Assembly: GCF_023920705.1 (NCBI RefSeq)
Contig: NZ_CP094657.1
Coordinates: 4,092,001 to 4,156,000 of the forward strand
DNA from: Acinetobacter sp. XS-4
GTDB lineage: Bacteria > Pseudomonadota > Gammaproteobacteria > Pseudomonadales > Moraxellaceae
DNA: 64,000 bases
Reading direction: 5' to 3'
Under the pieces are notes generated by a model. The model searched no databases and was not told where the DNA came from. It saw only the letters and a program-made list of their open reading frames with translations. Of this stretch, positions 36,632-50,730 are shown piece after piece (the first letter of the stretch is position 1; each line of letters opens with the position of its first letter). A program made the translations under genes and the position numbers.

Positions 36632-36838
36632 CTTAATTCTCTAATCAAAGAGTGGATAAAGATATAGTAGAGCAAACTCTTAATAAGAAAAATTGATTTA
36701 TTTTTATTTAATTCATCAGTATTTTAGATATAAAGATATTCATATTGAAAAATAACTGAGTAAAAACACAACAACAAGACGAATCTGTGAGATTATGGCA
36801 ATATATAGCCCTTGCAAAAATAGCCATATTTTAAGTTC

Positions 36839-37840
36839 ATGAAACTGCTTCGTCTTAATGCGTTATCGCCCAATTTTCAGTTACCTCAAACAGCGGTAAC
36901 TATTGGTAATTTTGATGGTGTCCATTTAGGTCACCAAGCGATGATTGCTCAACTCAAAAAAATTGCTGCAGCACAAGGCTTAAAAACATTGGTTATGATT
37001 TTTGAGCCACAACCTCTTGAATTCTTTAAGGGCTACGATGCTCCTCCTCGTATCAATTCACTACGGGAAAAAGTTGAATATCTAGCCGAGCTTGGGGTTG
37101 ATTACATTGCAGTTGCTAAATTTGATGAGCATTTCCGTAGCCTGAGTGCATCTGCCTTTGCAGACTTATTAAAAGATAAATTAAACGCGCAAACTTTGGT
37201 TTTAGGAGATGACTTTCATTTCGGCAAAGACCGTCAAGGCAACAGCGAATTTTTAAAAGATTACGGATTTGGGGTCACAAATCTACATACGATTGAACTC
37301 GAAGGTGAACGCGTAAGTTCAACTCGTGTTCGCCAAGTTCTTCAGGCAGGAAATCTTGCCTTAGCAGCTAAATTATTAGGCCGTCCTTATAGTATTACCG
37401 GACGTGTCCAATATGGCGACCAAATTGGCCGAACTCTGGATTTTCCAACCATTAACGTTCGCCTCAACCGCCACAAGCCGTGTTTAAATGGGATTTATGG
37501 TGTTGAAGTCATTTGTGAAACAACTTCACTCACTCAAAAAGTGCGTCAAGATACACCTGAAAAACCGGGAATTGCCGGATATCATGAAAACAGCCTATAT
37601 GGCGCGGGGCATGTCGGTACACGTCCAGCCATTCAGCAAGAACATCCAGAGTGGAGATTAGAAGTACATTTCCCTGATGTTTCTGCTAATCTGTATGGCT
37701 TATTTATGCGGGTGACTTTCCTTCACTATCTTCATGGTGAATTGAACTACCCTTCGCTTGAGGCACTTAAGGCAGGAATTGATAATGACGTGCAGCAGTT
37801 ACGACAATACCGTAACGACACGACACAATTTCCTTTTTAA
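36839..37840 (+). CDS. ribF: Bifunctional riboflavin kinase / FAD synthetase RibF
   Basis: The protein has 333 residues. The N-terminal nucleotidyltransferase shows TIGNFDGVHLGHQAMIAQL near residue 21 and VLGDDFHFGKDRQGN near 120. The C-terminal kinase shows the GRPYSITGRVQYGDQIGRTL and DFPTINV motifs near 180-200. It turns riboflavin into FMN and then FAD. The kinase domain has an extra loop of about 30 residues (TTSLTQKVRQDTPEKPG region) compared with E. coli. It begins the conserved cell-envelope/translation cluster ribF-ileS-lspA-fkpB, with 61 bases to the ileS start. Confidence 0.95.
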   Translation: MKLLRLNALSPNFQLPQTAVTIGNFDGVHLGHQAMIAQLKKIAAAQGLKTLVMIFEPQPLEFFKGYDAPPRINSLREKVEYLAELGVDYIAVAKFDEHFRSLSASAFADLLKDKLNAQTLVLGDDFHFGKDRQGNSEFLKDYGFGVTNLHTIELEGERVSSTRVRQVLQAGNLALAAKLLGRPYSITGRVQYGDQIGRTLDFPTINVRLNRHKPCLNGIYGVEVICETTSLTQKVRQDTPEKPGIAGYHENSLYGAGHVGTRPAIQQEHPEWRLEVHFPDVSANLYGLFMRVTFLHYLHGELNYPSLEALKAGIDNDVQQLRQYRNDTTQFPF

Positions 37841-37901
37841 TTCGAATTTTGATTGTAAAACATGTCGGCTCCCAAGCTGATTAAACTGGATGAAAACTTG
37901 C

Positions 37902-40739
37902 ATGAGCGATAAGCAAACTCCTGAGAATGCAGTGGACTACAAAGCCACGCTAAACCTGCCAGATACTCAATTTGCAATGAAAGCAAATTTGGCAGTACGT
38001 GAAGTGAAATGGTTAGAAGAGTGGTATACCGACAACATTTATCAGCAGATTCGTGAATCGCGTATTGGCAAGAAAAAATATATTTTGCATGATGGCCCTC
38101 CATATGCGAACGGTACAATTCACTTAGGTCACGCAGTCAATAAAGTACTCAAAGACGTGATTGTAAAAAGCCGTACTTTGGCAGGTTTCGATGCACCTTA
38201 TGTTCCGGGTTGGGACTGTCATGGCTTGCCAATCGAGCTAAAAGTTGAAGAAAAAGTAGGTAAAGTTGGCGAAAAAGTTGACGCAGCTACTTTCCGTAAG
38301 CTTTGCCGTGAATATGCTCTAAAACAAATTGATTTACAGCGTACTGACTTTAAACGTCTTGGTATTTTAGGTGACTGGGATAATCCTTATCTCACCATGA
38401 ACTATAAACAAGAAGCCGATATTGTTCGTACTTTAGGCTTAATCCAGAAAAATGGTCATATCCAGCCGGGCTTAAAGCCAGTGAACTGGTGTATGGACTG
38501 TGGTTCAGCACTTGCTGAAGCTGAAGTTGAATATGAAGATAAAAAATCTGACGCAATTGACGTTGGATTTGGCGTTGTAGATCTCAAAGATTTAAGTACT
38601 CGTTTAAATGTAGAAGTTCAAGACTCAACAGATATCGTGATCTGGACGACTACACCGTGGACATTACCTGCTAACCAAGCCGTTGCTTTGCATGCCGAAA
38701 TTGAATATCAATTGGTACAAGTAACTACTGAGCGTGGCAAGCAAAACTTCATTCTTGCTAAAGACTTAGTTACTTCAGCAATTGAACGTTATAAACTTGA
38801 AAATCCAGTAGTTTTAGCAGACTTTACTGGCAACAAACTTGAAAATCTTACCTTACAACATCCTTTACTCACTGATCGTCAAGTTCCAGTGATTTTAGGT
38901 GAGCACGTTATCGCAACGAGCGGTACAGGTGCAGTACATACAGCGCCTGGCCATGGTGCAGACGACTATAAAGTAGGTCTTCAATACAACCTTACAGTAG
39001 ATAATCCAGTCGGTGGTAACGGTGTTTATTTACCAACTGCTCCAATCTATGCTGGTGAGCACATCTATAAAGCCAACCCAAAGATTATCGAAGCTTTAGG
39101 TGCTGTAGGTCGTTTATGGGCTCATCAACCAATTAAACACAGCTACCCACACTGCTGGCGCCACAAAACTCCTATTATTTTCCGTGCTACACCACAATGG
39201 TTCATTAACATGGATCAAAAAGGTTTACGTGAAGGTGCGCTTAACGCGATTGAAAATGATATCGAGTTTGTACCGAATTGGGGTAAAAACCGTATTGAAT
39301 CAATGATTGAAGGTCGTCCGGACTGGTGTATCTCACGTCAACGTACTTGGGGTGTTCCAATTCCTTTCTTCGTTCATAAAGATACGAACGAATTACACCC
39401 TCGTACACCTGAACTTATCGAAGAAGTTGCTCAACTGATCGAACAAGAAGGTATCGAAGCATGGTTCAAACGTGACGCGAAAGACTTCATTGGTGAAGAC
39501 GCTGCACAATATAACGCTATTCGCGATACGCTAGATGTATGGTTCGACTCTGGTACAACGCATTATGCTGTACTTGAGCAACGTGAAGAATTAGAAAGTC
39601 CTGCAGATTTATATTTAGAAGGTTCAGACCAACACCGTGGCTGGTTCCAGTCTTCTTTATTAACATCTATGGCAATTCATAATCGTGCACCATATAAAGC
39701 CTTGTTAACACATGGTTTTACAGTGGATGAAAACGGTCGTAAATTGTCGAAATCTTTAGGCAACTACATTCCGCTTGAAGAAATCATTAAACAGCTTGGT
39801 GCTGATGGTTTACGTTTATATGTAGCTTCTAGTGACTATCGCTATGAAATCGCAGCATCTAAAGAAATCTTTAGCCGTGTAAGTGATAGCTATCGTCGTA
39901 TTCGTAATACGCTACGTTTCTTGCTTGCTAACCTAAATGGTTTCAAACCGAGCACAGATGCTTTAGCTATCGATGACTTAATTGCTCTAGATCAATATAT
40001 CTTGCAGCGTGCAAATGAAGTACAACAAACGATTATTACTGCCTATGAAGAAATGAACTTCCATGTGGTATGTAGTGCGTTAACAAGCTTCTGTATTAAT
40101 GACTTAGGTGGTTTCTACCTAGACATTATCAAAGATCGTCAATACACCACTAAAGCAGATTCTCAGGCACGCCGTTCTGCACAAACAGCGCTTTATCATA
40201 TTGTTCAAGCATTTATCCGTTGGATGAGCCCAATCTTAAGCTTTACTGCTCAAGAAGCATGGCCACTCATTCCAGAACAAACTGAAAAGTATGTATTTAC
40301 TTCAGAATGGTATGACTTGCCTGTTTCATCAAAAGCAAACCTGCTTTCTGAAGAAGATTGGCAAACATTGATTAGCGTAAAATCTGCAGTAAATAAACAG
40401 ATTGAAGCAGCTCGTAACGCTAAACTTGTCGGCAGTAATCTTTCAGCCAAAGTTGAACTTTGGGCAAATGAATCATTACAAACAGTTTTAAACCAACTGG
40501 CTGATGAACTCCGTTTTGTTCTTATTACTTCTCAAGTAGTAGTACATCCATTTGCTGAACAAGGTGAGGCAACTGAAATGGAAGGCTTACGTGTACAAAT
40601 ATCTGCAGCTGAAGGCGAAAAATGTGCACGTTGCTGGCATGTCCTTCCAGATGTAAATACACATGCCGATCATCCAGGTTTATGTGGTCGTTGTATTGTG
40701 AACGTCACTGGTCGTGGCGAAGTGAGAAAATATGCCTAA
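37902..40739 (+). CDS. ileS: Isoleucyl-tRNA synthetase
   Basis: A 945-residue class I synthetase from ATG 37902 (an ATG four codons earlier is also possible). The HIGH motif is [16 protein letters not shown] near residue 64. The editing domain contains [13 protein letters not shown], the KMSKS motif is [13 protein letters not shown] near 610, and a C-terminal zinc site is built from CARCWHV and CGRCIVN. It charges tRNA-Ile and is essential. The C-terminal zinc finger marks the bacterial type sensitive to mupirocin. It overlaps lspA by 8 bases. Confidence 0.97.
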   Translation: MSDKQTPENAVDYKATLNLPDTQFAMKANLAVREVKWLEEWYTDNIYQQIRESRIGKKKYILHDGPPYANGTIHLGHAVNKVLKDVIVKSRTLAGFDAPYVPGWDCHGLPIELKVEEKVGKVGEKVDAATFRKLCREYALKQIDLQRTDFKRLGILGDWDNPYLTMNYKQEADIVRTLGLIQKNGHIQPGLKPVNWCMDCGSALAEAEVEYEDKKSDAIDVGFGVVDLKDLSTRLNVEVQDSTDIVIWTTTPWTLPANQAVALHAEIEYQLVQVTTERGKQNFILAKDLVTSAIERYKLENPVVLADFTGNKLENLTLQHPLLTDRQVPVILGEHVIATSGTGAVHTAPGHGADDYKVGLQYNLTVDNPVGGNGVYLPTAPIYAGEHIYKANPKIIEALGAVGRLWAHQPIKHSYPHCWRHKTPIIFRATPQWFINMDQKGLREGALNAIENDIEFVPNWGKNRIESMIEGRPDWCISRQRTWGVPIPFFVHKDTNELHPRTPELIEEVAQLIEQEGIEAWFKRDAKDFIGEDAAQYNAIRDTLDVWFDSGTTHYAVLEQREELESPADLYLEGSDQHRGWFQSSLLTSMAIHNRAPYKALLTHGFTVDENGRKLSKSLGNYIPLEEIIKQLGADGLRLYVASSDYRYEIAASKEIFSRVSDSYRRIRNTLRFLLANLNGFKPSTDALAIDDLIALDQYILQRANEVQQTIITAYEEMNFHVVCSALTSFCINDLGGFYLDIIKDRQYTTKADSQARRSAQTALYHIVQAFIRWMSPILSFTAQEAWPLIPEQTEKYVFTSEWYDLPVSSKANLLSEEDWQTLISVKSAVNKQIEAARNAKLVGSNLSAKVELWANESLQTVLNQLADELRFVLITSQVVVHPFAEQGEATEMEGLRVQISAAEGEKCARCWHVLPDVNTHADHPGLCGRCIVNVTGRGEVRKYA

Positions 40740-41262
40740 TTCACAAGCTAAAAAAGGCTTATTCCAGTTTTATCCACACAACCTCATTTGGCTTGGACTT
40801 TCTGTCCTTGCCATTGTGTTGGATCAATGGACAAAATGGATTGCAAGTACGCATCTGAACTACGCAGATCCAGTGCCTGTGCTTCCATTTTTAAACTGGA
40901 CACTATTACATAACTATGGTGCAGCCTTTAGCTTTTTATCTGATGCAGGAGGATGGCAACGCTATTTCTTCACATCTTTAGCAGGCTTAGTTTCAATCCT
41001 TTTTGTATTTTGGTTGCTTCGTATGCCTAAAAAAATGGTGGTGCTACCTGTAGCCATCGCTTTAATTTTAGGTGGAGCTTTAGGCAATTTAATTGACCGT
41101 ATTACCCTAGGTTATGTAGTCGATTTTATTCATGTTTATTACCAAAATCATCACTTTCCAGCTTTTAATATTGCGGACAGTGCTATTACCTTAGGTACCA
41201 TCTTGCTACTCATCGATACATTTTTCCTTGAGAAGCAACGCAACCAAAATTCGGATGCATAA
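40732..41262 (+). CDS. lspA: Lipoprotein signal peptidase (signal peptidase II)
   Basis: A 176-residue inner-membrane aspartic protease with four membrane helices. The catalytic aspartates are in [15 protein letters not shown] near residue 122 and [11 protein letters not shown] near 145; VLDQWTKW near 28 and NYGAAFSFL near 63 are also conserved. It removes signal peptides from diacylated prolipoproteins such as those encoded at 5481, 18157, 29100 and 50731. It overlaps the end of ileS by 8 bases, the common arrangement, and is followed at once by fkpB. Confidence 0.97.
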   Translation: MPNSQAKKGLFQFYPHNLIWLGLSVLAIVLDQWTKWIASTHLNYADPVPVLPFLNWTLLHNYGAAFSFLSDAGGWQRYFFTSLAGLVSILFVFWLLRMPKKMVVLPVAIALILGGALGNLIDRITLGYVVDFIHVYYQNHHFPAFNIADSAITLGTILLLIDTFFLEKQRNQNSDA

Positions 41263-41263
41263 T

Positions 41264-41746
41264 ATGACCGAAATTATCCAACCTAACGAAGAAATTCGTA
41301 TTACAGACGGCTCTAAAGTCGATCTACACTTTTCTGTCGCTATTGAAAATGGTGTAGAAATTGATAATACACGTAACCGTGAAGAACCTGTTAGCTTGAC
41401 TATTGGTGACGGAAATCTTTTACCAGGCTTTGAAAAAGCATTATTTGGTTTACGTGCTGGTGACCGTCGTACAGTACACCTTCCACCAGAAGATGCATTC
41501 GGTCCATGGAATCAGGAAAATATTCAAACTTTCGATACAGTTAAGTTTGAACAACGCCCTATTCCTGGTCACATGATCGAATTTGAAGATAAGGCAAAAA
41601 CAACGTTATTTGGTGTAGTGAAGTCAGTTAATGATGACATTACAGAAATTGATTTTAATCATCCCTTAGCCGGAAAAAATATTACCTTTGAAGTAGAAAT
41701 ATTCAAGGTTACTCCTGAAGGCCAACAAGGTATTAAACTCATGTAA
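41264..41746 (+). CDS. fkpB: FKBP-type peptidyl-prolyl cis-trans isomerase FkpB (SlpA)
   Basis: From the ATG at 41264, one base after the lspA stop, the product has 160 residues (MTEIIQPNEEIRITDG). Upstream in-frame ATGs lie inside lspA; CGGATG supplies a ribosome site. It is a SlyD-like FKBP: VDLHFSVAIENGVEIDNT, LTIGDGNLLPGFEKALFGL and LPPEDAFGPWN, with an insert-in-flap domain near residues 80-125. It is a cytoplasmic folding helper, and the lspA-fkpB(-ispH) order is widespread. ispH is not next here; a terminator ends the unit. Confidence 0.93.
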   Translation: MTEIIQPNEEIRITDGSKVDLHFSVAIENGVEIDNTRNREEPVSLTIGDGNLLPGFEKALFGLRAGDRRTVHLPPEDAFGPWNQENIQTFDTVKFEQRPIPGHMIEFEDKAKTTLFGVVKSVNDDITEIDFNHPLAGKNITFEVEIFKVTPEGQQGIKLM

Positions 41747-41748
41747 AT

Positions 41749-41777
41749 AAAAAGCCCTCTCAATGAGGGCTTTTTAT
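41749..41777 (+). terminator. Terminator after fkpB
   Basis: AAAAAGCCCTC pairs with GAGGGCTTTTT around TCAAT; it ends the ribF-ileS-lspA-fkpB unit. Confidence 0.92.
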
Positions 41778-41880
41778 TATTTAATTTTTTTCATAACATA
41801 AGAATCCTTACAAATTCTATATTCTCAGCTACCCATATAATGAATTAAGTTATAAGTATAAAAATCCTTAGGAAAAATAC

Positions 41881-42423
41881 ATGCTGGTCTATATTGTCGT
41901 GGGAAGTGTTCGTGAAGGCCGTACAGCCATTAAAATTGCCAATTGGCTAAAATCAACAATTCCAACATTGAGTCTAAATGATTTCCAAACCGAAGTAGTT
42001 GATTTAAAAGAATGGGATTTACCTCTATTTTCAGGATCTCACCCACCCGCTACCGGAATTTATGATCAACCTAAACAACAAGAATGGGCAGATAAAATTG
42101 CCAAAGCTGATGCATTTATCTTTATTAGCCCCGAATATAACCATGGCTACAGTCCAGCTTTAAAAAATGCTCTGGACTATGTAGGTAAAGAATGGAGTAA
42201 TAAACCAGCTGCATTTATTGGTTATGGTTCAACGAATGGTTCTCGCTCTATTAGCCAAATACGTCAAGTCACCTCAAGTTTAAGTATCATTGATCCCAAC
42301 GCTGTAATAGAGATTCGGGATATATTTAAACGCAATAAAGATGAAAAATTCGAAGCTAATGAATTTGAAGTAAAAGGACTTCAATCAATTGTTGAGAAAC
42401 TACAGAAATATCATTTATCTTAA
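41881..42423 (+). CDS. NAD(P)H-dependent FMN reductase / flavodoxin-like oxidoreductase
   Basis: A 180-residue protein of the NADPH-dependent FMN reductase family. IVVGSVREGRTAIKIANWLK at the start binds the flavin phosphate. ISPEYNHGYSPALKNALDYV near residue 81 and FIGYGSTNGSRSISQIRQV near 119 are family motifs. It would reduce flavin or quinone-like compounds. Since no ssuE lies in the ssu operon, a supply of FMNH2 from enzymes like this one is conceivable, but there is no direct evidence. The gene is alone, with an AGGAAAAAT ribosome site. Confidence 0.85.
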   Translation: MLVYIVVGSVREGRTAIKIANWLKSTIPTLSLNDFQTEVVDLKEWDLPLFSGSHPPATGIYDQPKQQEWADKIAKADAFIFISPEYNHGYSPALKNALDYVGKEWSNKPAAFIGYGSTNGSRSISQIRQVTSSLSIIDPNAVIEIRDIFKRNKDEKFEANEFEVKGLQSIVEKLQKYHLS

Positions 42424-42428
42424 ATTTT

Positions 42429-42467
42429 AAAAGGCCTCTATAATCAAATTAAGAGGCCTTTTTTTAT
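42429..42467. terminator. Bidirectional terminator between the FMN reductase and ankyrin genes
   Basis: AAAAGGCCTCT pairs with AGAGGCCTTTT over a 13-base loop, with T-runs on the + side and A-runs on the other. Confidence 0.9.
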
Positions 42468-42775
42468 AAGCTTTTTAAATAATTTACTACGTCTATATTA
42501 CCAGCCATTTCTGCAAGCTGTAGCGCTGTATATTCGCTTTTATAAGCGACTTGAGCACCTTTTCCTACCAAGAGTTTAACTATCTCTAAATGATCATTTT
42601 CAGCAGCTGCTTGCAAAGCACTATAGCCTTCATCATCTACCTGATTAGGATCTTGTCCTTCTAAAAGTAATTGCTCTACCTGATCTAAATCACCTAAAGA
42701 AGCCCAATAGACTAATTCAGGGAGAGAGAGTTCTTCATCATCCTCAGGTATTGAAGAGAAGGAATTAATTTTCAC
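42464..42775 (-). CDS. Small ankyrin-repeat protein
   Basis: The frame starts best at the GTG at 42775, which has AGGTG 9 bases upstream; the only longer start is a TTG. It gives 103 residues. After an acidic lead (SSIPEDDEELSLPELVYWAS) come about two and a half ankyrin repeats: LGDLDQVEQLLLEGQDPNQV, EGYSALQAAAENDHLEIVKLLVGKG (in two parts) and YTALQLAEMAGNIDVVNYLK. No signal peptide is present, so it is a cytoplasmic protein-binding module. Partner and role are unknown. It ends in a shared terminator. Confidence 0.8.
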   Translation of the reverse strand: MKINSFSSIPEDDEELSLPELVYWASLGDLDQVEQLLLEGQDPNQVDDEGYSALQAAAENDHLEIVKLLVGKGAQVAYKSEYTALQLAEMAGNIDVVNYLKSL

Positions 42776-42929
42776 GTAAGCACCTAAAAATAACAAACTT
42801 CATCATTATTATATTCATAGAACAGACTTAGTATGCAAATCTGATTTTAAAACTTTAACTATGTAATTATTTATAGCACGAATCTTTCATAATATTTTCA
42901 GTTTTATTTTTCTCACTAATTCCGCGCAC
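42776..42929. other. Short AT-rich gap between the ankyrin gene and the rRNA operon
   Basis: It should hold the ankyrin gene promoter. No gene or repeat is seen. Confidence 0.4.
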
Positions 42930-42964
42930 AAAAAAACACCCCCAACGATTAAGTAGGGGGTGTT
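42930..42964 (-). terminator. rRNA operon terminator
   Basis: On the minus strand AACACCCCC pairs with GGGGGTGTT, followed by seven Ts, directly after 5S. Confidence 0.92.
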
Positions 42965-42975
42965 TAGAATAATGA

Positions 42976-43090
42976 GCTGGCGATGACTTACTCTCACATG
43001 GGAAACCCCACACTACCATCAGCGCTAAGAGGTTTCACTTCTGAGTTCGGGAAGGGATCAGGTGGTTCACTCTTGCTATGGTCGCCAGCA
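42976..43090 (-). rRNA. rrf: 5S ribosomal RNA
   Basis: About 115 bases. The minus strand begins TGCTGGCGACCATAGCAAGA and ends CATCGCCAGC, closing the terminal stem of 5S rRNA. The internal CACTCCGAACTCAGAAGTGAAAC-like loop (reverse complement of 43030-43055) is typical. Ends are estimated from the stem. Confidence 0.93.
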
Positions 43091-43268
43091 CAACTGGTAT
43101 GGATACTTGCATTGGTCTTAATGTGCCGATGCGTTTTCCAAAACTTTACAGATGGGCTGATTGAATCTTACTTTATTTGTTCATTTTAGCTAAGCATATA
43201 ACTAAATCAAGTTGCTTTGTACATTAATGAATCGATTGATGCTTTATATACAACTGCTTGGGTGTTGT

Positions 43269-46161
<2,893 letters not shown>

Positions 46162-46171
46162 ATACAACCCC

Positions 46172-46512
46172 AAACAGTCGTCAACACCTACAAGTGAGTG
46201 TTGTCCGTGCGATTCTTCATCGCTACTATCTGTTGCCTGTGTACTTAAACACTGTACAGCTTCAATCTAATTCATATACCAAAACGCTTGATTCAGTTAA
46301 TTTGCTAGTTCTCAATTCATTTAGATCAATTGCTTAATCTAAACTCTTGAGTGAACAATTTATTTCAGACTCAATTTTGCCAATCTGTTAATGAATAAAC
46401 ACGCCTTCGTCAGGTCATGCTTAATACCGTGATACTTAAATCACAGAAGTTAATAAACTAAGATCTAAATCTCTATTTACTAATTTCTGTAATCCGAACT
46501 TCTCTTAAGTTC
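46172..46512. other. Spacer between tRNA-Ala and 23S rRNA
   Basis: Transcribed spacer of about 340 bases with no gene. It contains the 5' arm of the 23S processing stem at its left edge and otherwise AT-rich unique sequence. Confidence 0.6.
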
Positions 46513-46588
46513 TGGTGGAGACTAGGAGAGTCGAACTCCTGACCTCCTGCGTGCAAAGCAGGCGCTCTACCAACTAAGCTAAGTCCCC
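46513..46588 (-). tRNA. alaT: tRNA-Ala (anticodon TGC)
   Basis: A 76-base cloverleaf on the minus strand starting GGGGACTTAGCTTAGTTGG, with anticodon loop TTTGCAC (anticodon TGC) on a CCTGC/GCAGG stem, TTCGACTC T-loop and encoded CCA. It is the usual spacer tRNA of an rRNA operon. Confidence 0.96.
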
Positions 46589-46644
46589 AGCTTACATCAT
46601 CAGTTCTGTATCTTCTTTTCTATAACTTCAACCAGTCAAAGTCA

Positions 46645-46721
<77 letters not shown>

Positions 46722-46734
46722 TCAGATACATCTA

Positions 46735-46768
46735 TGAAGAACAACTTGTTGTGGATTCTTACCAATCG
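46735..46768. repeat. Right arm (3' side) of the 16S processing stem
   Basis: TGAAGAACAACTTGT...ACCAATCG here is an inverted copy of the leader sequence at 48446-48479. In the transcript the two arms pair around 16S and should be cut by RNase III. Confidence 0.7.
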
Positions 46769-46780
46769 TCAATCTTTCGT

Positions 46781-48317
<1,537 letters not shown>

Positions 48318-48590
48318 AAAAATCATTTTGCACCTTATTAAAGACAAGGTGCCAATTCTGGCTCATCAATTTTCTGACTTAAATTTCGCTCAAATAAACT
48401 TCGAGTAAGTTAAACCAATCAATCAATGATAATATTTCGATCAATCAATCAGTAAAAATCCACACAAGTTGTTCTTCATAATTTCTTAATGATCTTTCTG
48501 CTCTTCGTCAGAGACAGAATTCAACACAATACTAAGCTTTTCATCTTAACCCTGTAAGCTAAGATATTCTCATGTATCGCGTCGGGATGA
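48318..48590 (-). other. rRNA leader with 5' arm of the 16S processing stem
   Basis: The leader of about 270 bases runs from the promoter to 16S. 48446-48479 pairs with 46735-46768 downstream of 16S. No clean boxA (TGCTCTTTA) was found, although an AT-rich GATCATTAAGAAATT segment stands in the corresponding place. Confidence 0.6.
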
Positions 48591-48594
48591 GTGC

Positions 48595-48622
48595 ATTATA
48601 GGGAAAAAAAATTGGTACGCAA
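48595..48622 (-). promoter_or_regulatory. rRNA operon promoter
   Basis: On the minus strand TTGCGT (48617-48622) and TATAAT (48595-48600) are separated by 16 bases. Downstream comes a GC-containing discriminator (GCACTCATCCCGACGCG), as expected for a growth-rate-controlled rrn promoter. An AT-rich stretch upstream could act as an UP element. Confidence 0.8.
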
Positions 48623-48739
48623 GCACTTTTCTAAATATATGTGCTTGATCGATTCTTTTTCACCCAACTAAAATCAAAAAAAGTAAAAATATTAATTTAA
48701 GTTGCTGATATTTAACAAAAATATATAAATAGTTTATTT

Positions 48740-49291
48740 TTATTCTTTTTTGATTTTCACTTCTATTATTTTAATAGGTTGTTTAGGAACGTTCTGATGC
48801 ATGCCATCATTGGTTGTAGGTACCTTTACAATACGGTCAACCACATCCATTCCTTTAATTACTTTTCCGAAAACTGCATAACCTGCGTTACCAGCCGAAC
48901 GATTTAGAAAACTATTATCTGCAACATTAATAAAGAATTGACTAGTAGCAGAGTCAGGATTTGCAGTACGAGCCATTGCTAAAGTTCCACGGGTGTTAGC
49001 AATTCCATTTCCAGCTTCGTTTTTGATTGGTGCTCGGGTTGTCTTTTCCTGCATATTTGCAGTAAGTCCACCACCCTGCACCATGAAACCAGGAATTACG
49101 CGATGGAAGATCGTATCTTTATAAAAGTTCGACTTTATATAGGTTTTAAAATTCTTCACACTAATTGGGGCTTTCTCATCATAAAGTTGTATTTCTATGT
49201 TGCCTAAATTTGTTTGCATTTCAACTAAAGTGTCAGCCCAGACAGAATGACTGCTTAAACCCAAGCAACATAGCACTAATAATTTTTTCAT
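48740..49291 (-). CDS. ppiA: Periplasmic peptidyl-prolyl cis-trans isomerase, cyclophilin type (PpiA)
   Basis: A 183-residue cyclophilin with a Sec signal peptide (KKLLVLCCLGLSSHSVWA). Family motifs are LGNIEIQLYDEKAPISVKNF near residue 29, FHRVIPGFMVQGGG near 61 (Phe-His-Arg catalytic region), TLAMARTANPDSATSQFFIN near 103 and YAVFGKVIKGMDVV near 139. It speeds proline isomerisation in exported proteins and is one of several isomerases here (two FKBPs at 9.4-10.9 kb). It stands alone on the minus strand. Confidence 0.93.
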   Translation of the reverse strand: MKKLLVLCCLGLSSHSVWADTLVEMQTNLGNIEIQLYDEKAPISVKNFKTYIKSNFYKDTIFHRVIPGFMVQGGGLTANMQEKTTRAPIKNEAGNGIANTRGTLAMARTANPDSATSQFFINVADNSFLNRSAGNAGYAVFGKVIKGMDVVDRIVKVPTTNDGMHQNVPKQPIKIIEVKIKKE

Positions 49292-49416
49292 ATATTCCTA
49301 CAATAAAATGCAAAACTTGATAAAGGTTAAATTTAATCGTCTATATAAAAGAATTCTAGTGAGTATTTATTATCTTTTATTTAAAGCCTTATATTTTAGA
49401 TTTGTGTATGAGTCCA

Positions 49417-49432
49417 CGTTCCACGTGAAACA
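49417..49432. promoter_or_regulatory. parS: parS-like ParB-binding site upstream of ppiA
   Basis: CGTTCCACGTGAAACA matches parS TGTTCCACGTGAAACA in 15 of 16 positions. The flanks GTCCA and TGGAC extend the palindrome to 26 bp (49412-49437). It lies between ppiA and the esterase gene. Confidence 0.8.
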
Positions 49433-49448
49433 TGGACCAAATTTTTAT

Positions 49449-50531
49449 TTAGCTATTTTTATCCCAAAATTTTCTAAAGTTTTTACTGAGCTCAATAGTG
49501 TAACGTTTGGCCTTTTTAGAAATAGGCGTCAAATTTATAAAACCATGAGTTTGATCTGAATATTCTTCATAATGCATTTTGACACCATTTTGGCGTAGCT
49601 TATAGCTATAGATTTTCCCTTCATCATGTAATACATCATGCCCAGCAGTAATCACAAAAGCTGGAGGATTCTTCTTCAAATTGCCATAGGTTGGAGAAAT
49701 AATAGGATCATCTAGTTCTACGTTATGCTGGGTTGCATAATATTGAGTGACATTATTGATATCGTTATCCGTCAAAACTAATCCTTCGTTATAGGCATAG
49801 AAGGAAGGATGTCGGCTCTTGAAATCAACTGCAGGATAAATGAGAAGTTGGGCCTGAGGAGCATAAGGTTTATTTACTGATCTTTGAGCCACGACGGTAC
49901 TGATGTTTCCACCTGCACTATCCCCCGCTACCGCAATTCGACCTTTTAATATTTTTAATTGTCTACGATTTTGATATACCCAAGCCAAAGCATCTTCACA
50001 GGATTGGATTAAATGTTGAGGTGAAACCTCAGGCGCAAGAGGATAATCGATACTGAGGACTTGTACTTTTGCATATTTTGCCAATATACGACAAACCTCA
50101 TCATGAGTATCTAAACCACCTACAACAAACCCTCCCCCATGGTAGAAAACAAGAAGAGGTAATTTTTTATTAGGTGCCGGATGATAGTGTCTCGCGAAAA
50201 CAGTTCCGCTTTGGAGAGGTAAACGAATATCTTCTACTGAATCAATATCAGTTGATTTCTGGCGTATAGCCAGCATTTGAGTATCGAACAGCCTTCTAGA
50301 TTCAATTGGATCTGAGCCAATAAAACCGACACGACCCTGTTTAATTTGTACAGCCATCATACATTTAGTAAATGAGTCGAGATCTGGATATTGATAAGAA
50401 TATCCAAGAATTTTGGCAAGTGATTCTTGAGCTAATCGAGGTAACTTATCAAGAGCTCGAGCAGCGGGCCCTTGGCCTTTTTCTAGCAATGTTTGAATTT
50501 TTTGATTGAATGCTGTCATGCCTATCTCCAT
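49449..50531 (-). CDS. Alpha/beta hydrolase, HSL-type esterase/lipase
   Basis: A 360-residue hormone-sensitive-lipase-like hydrolase. The oxyanion motif HGGGFVVGG lies near residue 131 and the nucleophile elbow GDSAGGN near 203. The catalytic Asp is in ITAGHDVLHDEG near 300 and the His in THGFINL near 332. The N-terminal 100 residues form the cap. No signal peptide is seen, so it is probably cytoplasmic; such enzymes cut short-chain esters. The start may be ATG 50531 (GAGGAATTC upstream) or ATG 50519 (GGAGATAGGC upstream); both have good ribosome sites. Confidence 0.88.
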   Translation of the reverse strand: MEIGMTAFNQKIQTLLEKGQGPAARALDKLPRLAQESLAKILGYSYQYPDLDSFTKCMMAVQIKQGRVGFIGSDPIESRRLFDTQMLAIRQKSTDIDSVEDIRLPLQSGTVFARHYHPAPNKKLPLLVFYHGGGFVVGGLDTHDEVCRILAKYAKVQVLSIDYPLAPEVSPQHLIQSCEDALAWVYQNRRQLKILKGRIAVAGDSAGGNISTVVAQRSVNKPYAPQAQLLIYPAVDFKSRHPSFYAYNEGLVLTDNDINNVTQYYATQHNVELDDPIISPTYGNLKKNPPAFVITAGHDVLHDEGKIYSYKLRQNGVKMHYEEYSDQTHGFINLTPISKKAKRYTIELSKNFRKFWDKNS

Positions 50532-50730
50532 GAATTCCTCTTATCCTTCATATTTTCTACAGAATTCTGTTGTTGTTTGACTATATTCGCATACAACTCA
50601 CGTAATCAAGATACAAAGGTAAAACCCAAATTACGCTAATCTGATTTAAAGCAAATGTCATTAACAAATCTGTCACTTAAAACAGGACTTTTTTGCCAAT
50701 TATTGTTAACAGACAAAAAGAGGTACGATT

